The notes under the pieces: generated by a model
Databases searched by the model: none
What the model was told of the DNA's origin: nothing
The model's input: the letters and a program-made list of their open reading frames with translations, nothing else
Translations under genes and position numbers: made by a program
Source of the DNA: Bugula neritina
Taxonomy: Eukaryota > Bryozoa > Gymnolaemata > Cheilostomatida > Bugulidae
DNA length: 64,000 nt
Assembly (NCBI GenBank): GCA_964035545.1
Contig: OZ037773.1
Span: 6,995,251-7,059,250, forward strand
Direction of reading: 5' to 3'
Shown: positions 60,671 through 64,000 of the stretch, piece after piece
Layout of the letters: each line of letters starts with the position of its first letter
Position numbering within the stretch: the stretch's first letter is position 1

Positions 60671-61948
60671 ATGGCTGAACTTCCTCTTCGAGATTGTCGA
60701 GATTTGACTGCAGAGAACTGCAAACGCACAGCAAGGGAGTCTATAGAGTCGGACATATTGGATGCTTTGCTGGATGTCAAGGGAGGATATCTGAGGTCAG
60801 CCTGGCGCTACACTTACATAGAAGAGGTTTCTGAACCACACATACCTCTGGCTTCTTGGATATTCTTGGATAAAAACCTGCACACCAGAGTGGTGTTTCA
60901 TGTTGAAGAGTACAACGAGGAAATCAACGCAGTAGATCACAGCTCAAGTCTTTTAAGTAAAAGTTTTGATGGCTTACGAGGAATGGCGTCTACTATGACT
61001 GGGTATGATGCCACCGGTGAAGAACTAGTTCTTGTTAACGAGAGCTCGATGAGCTTTCCTGGCAGAGATGAGCTTATTACATGTACATCTTCAACGTCTG
61101 GAGATAATCCAAACATTGTCAAATCATTTCATTTAACATTCAAAAGTCGTCCAAAGCTAAAGTGTCGTATTGTACATAATGAAGGGGCTGTAAAGATTAA
61201 TTTCTCAAGCGCCTCTCTCCCATGTTATCAGAAGTTAGCAGTTTTGCTCTACAGTTTGAAACTGGCTTATAATATTTACAATCTGCACTTGGAACCTATA
61301 CCAAAGTTAATCAAAGAAGAATCAGAGACTGGGAATAATCTGGTTGAGTTTTTAAGCTCATTGCCAGAAGAGTTTGCTATTCAACCTGCTTGCTTCATCC
61401 AGAATTTTAATGCTCTATACTACTTTTTAAACACCACAGAGCCAAATGAAAACAGAGTAGAGCTAGTCTTAGAATGTCAGCCGTCTAGTAGACTCAATGT
61501 TTTCTATAAAGCTCGAAACAGAGCCAACCAGCGTCTCTTCGGGGCGGAAGGAGAAAGTCGTCTTGATAGTATAATGTTCGTCTGCAGTGATCATAAAAAT
61601 GAGACGCTGGGGTTTATCAGAAATGAATGTATTTTTGATAGAGATGGCTTTTTTGTGACACAAATAAAATATTTCCCAAATAAAGTTATATTTGAAGATG
61701 AGTTACGGCATGAAATACTGGCTATACTAACAGAAACAGGTTCTGGATGTTATTCACTGAGTCTGGCACCTCCCGAGAATCCAGAGTGGAAGGCTCTCAT
61801 TATTTCCTCTGTTTCTAGATACTTATTTGCAAAGGTCAGAGGTCATCTGCAAGCAAAGTTACCCATTCTGAAGGAATATCCTAGTAACTTTAATGCCATC
61901 ACCCCAGATACAGTAACTTCAGCACTTTGCTATCGGCGGAGTTCTTAA
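60671..61948 (+). CDS. unidentified 425-aa protein, single coding exon
   Basis: Starts MAELPLRDCRDLTAENCKRT at the first ATG beyond the TA repeat, immediately after TTCTGCAG, so a non-coding exon probably precedes it. Ends SALCYRRSS. No signal peptide and no clear TM segment, so it is probably cytosolic or nuclear. Composition is that of a folded globular protein with mixed strands and helices (FHLTFKSRPKLKCRIVHNEG, QKLAVLLYSLKLAYNIYNL, SSVSRYLFAKVRGHLQAKLP). No family or catalytic motif is recognised. Unlike all other genes here it has no coding intron, which could mean a retrocopy or a fast-evolving lineage-specific gene. The frame is open further upstream through the repeat, but that part is not coding-like. 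Confidence 0.8.
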   Translation: MAELPLRDCRDLTAENCKRTARESIESDILDALLDVKGGYLRSAWRYTYIEEVSEPHIPLASWIFLDKNLHTRVVFHVEEYNEEINAVDHSSSLLSKSFDGLRGMASTMTGYDATGEELVLVNESSMSFPGRDELITCTSSTSGDNPNIVKSFHLTFKSRPKLKCRIVHNEGAVKINFSSASLPCYQKLAVLLYSLKLAYNIYNLHLEPIPKLIKEESETGNNLVEFLSSLPEEFAIQPACFIQNFNALYYFLNTTEPNENRVELVLECQPSSRLNVFYKARNRANQRLFGAEGESRLDSIMFVCSDHKNETLGFIRNECIFDRDGFFVTQIKYFPNKVIFEDELRHEILAILTETGSGCYSLSLAPPENPEWKALIISSVSRYLFAKVRGHLQAKLPILKEYPSNFNAITPDTVTSALCYRRSS

Positions 61949-62291
61949 CCTCTCTCACTGCTTGACCAGAGCAGAAAACAAACAGAGTCAAATATTTTAC
62001 ATTTTTAGTTGATTCCAGTTGGTTTTGCATTATTTACTTTGAAAATGTAAACCTCTATAAAATACTATTTGCTGCTATTTAAATTTGTACATCATACTTG
62101 TTAACAAAAAGCGATGATTAATGTCTCTTATAAATTGTGTTCTACTTGATATAGTTCAACTTCAAGCTTCACATTTCTGTTCCTTGTTTGTTGTAAAGTT
62201 GTAATTGGTATTTTCTTTTTAAAGTGGTATATATTAGTCTGAAAATGTATTATTTGTATATTACTTGCAAGTGGAACCTTCATATGGCTAA

Positions 62292-62626
62292 AATAAATTA
62301 TAAGTCTAATGTTACCAATTCACAAAACAAAACTGTTAGAATGACTTGAAAATGAAAATATAGAGATATAATGTATAATCAGGGTGTGTGTAAAGGTGGG
62401 GGGGAGGGGGCGAATTTCAGTAGCAGAAAATACCGCATCCGCAACCTTCAGATTTTTGCCCTTTACCTTCTGCATCCCAGCTTATTAAAAACTAATACAT
62501 GAATAGCATAGTATGTTGTGGCAGACCCTCGCCTTATTCAGCTAACCAGATATATATATTATATAGGTGGATTTTATTTTGAAATAATTGGTCACTGTAT
62601 GCATTATATGTCTCACGGAAAATAAA
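62292..62626 (+). terminator. AATAAA signals of the 425-aa gene
   Basis: AATAAA at 62292-62297 and 62621-62626, 0.34 and 0.67 kb after the stop. Confidence 0.45.
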
Positions 62627-63098
62627 GTTGCAATGAATTTATTACTTGAGAACATTTTAAAAGCAATACGCAAGTTTGCTTATAGTAATATTTACGATCC
62701 TGTAGTAGCTTCAGAATTTGGCTTGGCATTTGAGCTAATTAAACTTGTTCTCTAGTGAATTAAACTGAGCTGTGTTGAAATCGAATACATGGCTAACAAC
62801 AAACTAACAAAAATTGCATGGTTGCAAATAATTAACTGGTGATGTAGAGGGTAATTAATCACCTATAAGCAATGCTTATGTTGTAAGTCTTTTGGCTAAA
62901 GTTTAAATTTTAATGTGTTTGAACATTTATTTTAAGTTCACTATAGTTGCTTGTGTAGTTGAATTATAACTCTAAATTGCAACAATCGTGATGATTTCTA
63001 AAAAAAACATCTCGCTAATAGCAAAGTTTGCCCTTTTTAAAATAACTGTGTTATTGTAATAATTATCAATACAATAATATAGTATTGAATTTATAGCG
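62627..63098. other. intergenic, nothing recognised
   Basis: AT-rich DNA without supported features. Confidence 0.5.
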
Positions 63099-63105
63099 AA
63101 AAAAA
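63099..63105 (-). terminator. Pol III T7 terminator
   Basis: Seven T on the minus strand three bases after the mature tRNA end. Confidence 0.85.
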
Positions 63106-63108
63106 GAT

Positions 63109-63179
63109 AGCAGAGAGTGGTTTCGATCCACCGACCTCTGGGTTATGGGCCCAGCACGCTTCCACTGCGCCACTCTGCT
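63109..63179 (-). tRNA. initiator tRNA-Met (CAU)
   Basis: The minus strand reads AGCAGAGTGGCGCAGTGGAA at the 5' end, then GGGCCCATAACCC for the anticodon arm (CAU with three G:C pairs below the loop) and ATCGAAA in the T loop. It closes with CTCTGCT pairing to AGCAGAG. The A1:U72 pair, GGG/CCC anticodon stem and A54 (ATCGAAA, where elongators have TTCRA) are the eukaryotic initiator signature. 71 bases, no intron, CCA not encoded. Confidence 0.97.
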
Positions 63180-64000
63180 TGCGTGGATATAGCGTGTAAT
63201 AATAGCTACTTGAAACATAAATGATAATGTATACACTATGGTGACTATACACATGCGCTTTAGTAACCTGACTAATGTTTTTGTTGTTATGCTGACGAAA
63301 TAGAATACATGTAGAACATAAAAAAATTTACTTCCTTCTTTCATATGACTTCAAATTTGTCTGCCCTCTAAAATTGGAATCAATAATTATATATGTTGCA
63401 ATTTGAATATTTGAGTAATTAGTTATTAGACTATTGTATTTCTGTTTATATGAAGAACTTATATATATGACTGATATTCTCATTATAAACTTAATTGACA
63501 CTTACTTAAAAACAAATAAAAGTATACATTACCAAGATCGATTTTTCAATTAAATTTTATATAAATAGTATCTGTAATATTTTAAAAGACAACACAAAAC
63601 TTATAGCTACAAAATTTATTCGTGCACAGGGGATCCCATGTACAGATTAAACAATTAATGCACTCGCACTTTGTATGGAAAAGTTCTTTCTGCAATCATT
63701 TCCTCTAACGAAGACGATTTGATGGAGTAGAGGGATTTTATAATATAAATTCTATGAAATTCGAATTATAGTAGAGTGTTATAAAATTTTATCTAGAATG
63801 GATGACAGACTAAAACTATAGTGCTGTATAATATGCTTGTTGTGATAATATTGTAGTTATCCTAAAAGTGAAGAGTTGTGTTTTCATTAACAGTGTTGGT
63901 ATTTATATTATATGTTTTTCATCTAGAACTTCTAGAATTTATGTTATATAAAAAATAGTGGCTAAGAATTATAAGACTGAAATCTGACACATGTGTTTTT
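63180..64000. other. right-hand end, nothing recognised
   Basis: AT-rich DNA; no supported exon, repeat or RNA gene. Confidence 0.5.

Overview
This is animal nuclear DNA: AT-rich, with long introns bounded by GT...AG, scattered AATAAA signals, a eukaryotic initiator tRNA and many micro- and minisatellites. It carries an Ena/VASP gene, an ERGIC-53/LMAN1 gene, a Rab GTPase, a four-TM MARVEL-like protein and a true opsin fragment with the retinal-binding lysine. Sponges lack canonical opsins and placozoan opsin-like proteins lack that lysine, so a cnidarian, ctenophore or bilaterian invertebrate is most likely. I cannot name the phylum. Gene models below were built by hand: exons were joined only where reading phase and GT/AG borders agree.

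Layout. 1-2.4 kb: 3' end of an opsin gene (+). 3.8-8.9 kb: CCAAT-rich promoter and six-exon Rab GTPase (+). 8.9-17.4 kb: gene-poor, with (CA)n and TAG/TAC-type arrays. 18.5-30.5 kb: eleven-exon Ena/VASP gene (+). 30.6-35.9 kb: gene-poor. 36.0-38.3 kb: four-exon MARVEL-like gene (+). 39.2-42.6 kb: unidentified multi-exon gene (-), 5' end not found. 43.6-53.3 kb: LMAN1 (+), including two homologous, mutually exclusive lectin-domain exons. 53.3-56.4 kb: six-exon gene (-) of axonemal-protein-like composition, convergent with LMAN1. 56.4-60.4 kb: gene-poor, with a hAT-like end and a tRNA-like SINE. 60.7-61.9 kb: unidentified 425-aa protein in a single coding exon (+). 63.1 kb: initiator tRNA-Met (-).

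The genes are ordinary, unlinked animal housekeeping and sensory genes; nothing suggests a cluster acting together. The most unusual feature is structural. Tandem repeats repeatedly start at or run up to splice sites (opsin, Ena/VASP three times, LMAN1 three times, the 40-kb minus-strand gene). In Ena/VASP intron 5 the 30-bp unit itself contains a complete acceptor and keeps the reading frame. In LMAN1, an exon duplication offers two versions of the glycan-binding loop. These two loci are the best candidates for undescribed biology here.
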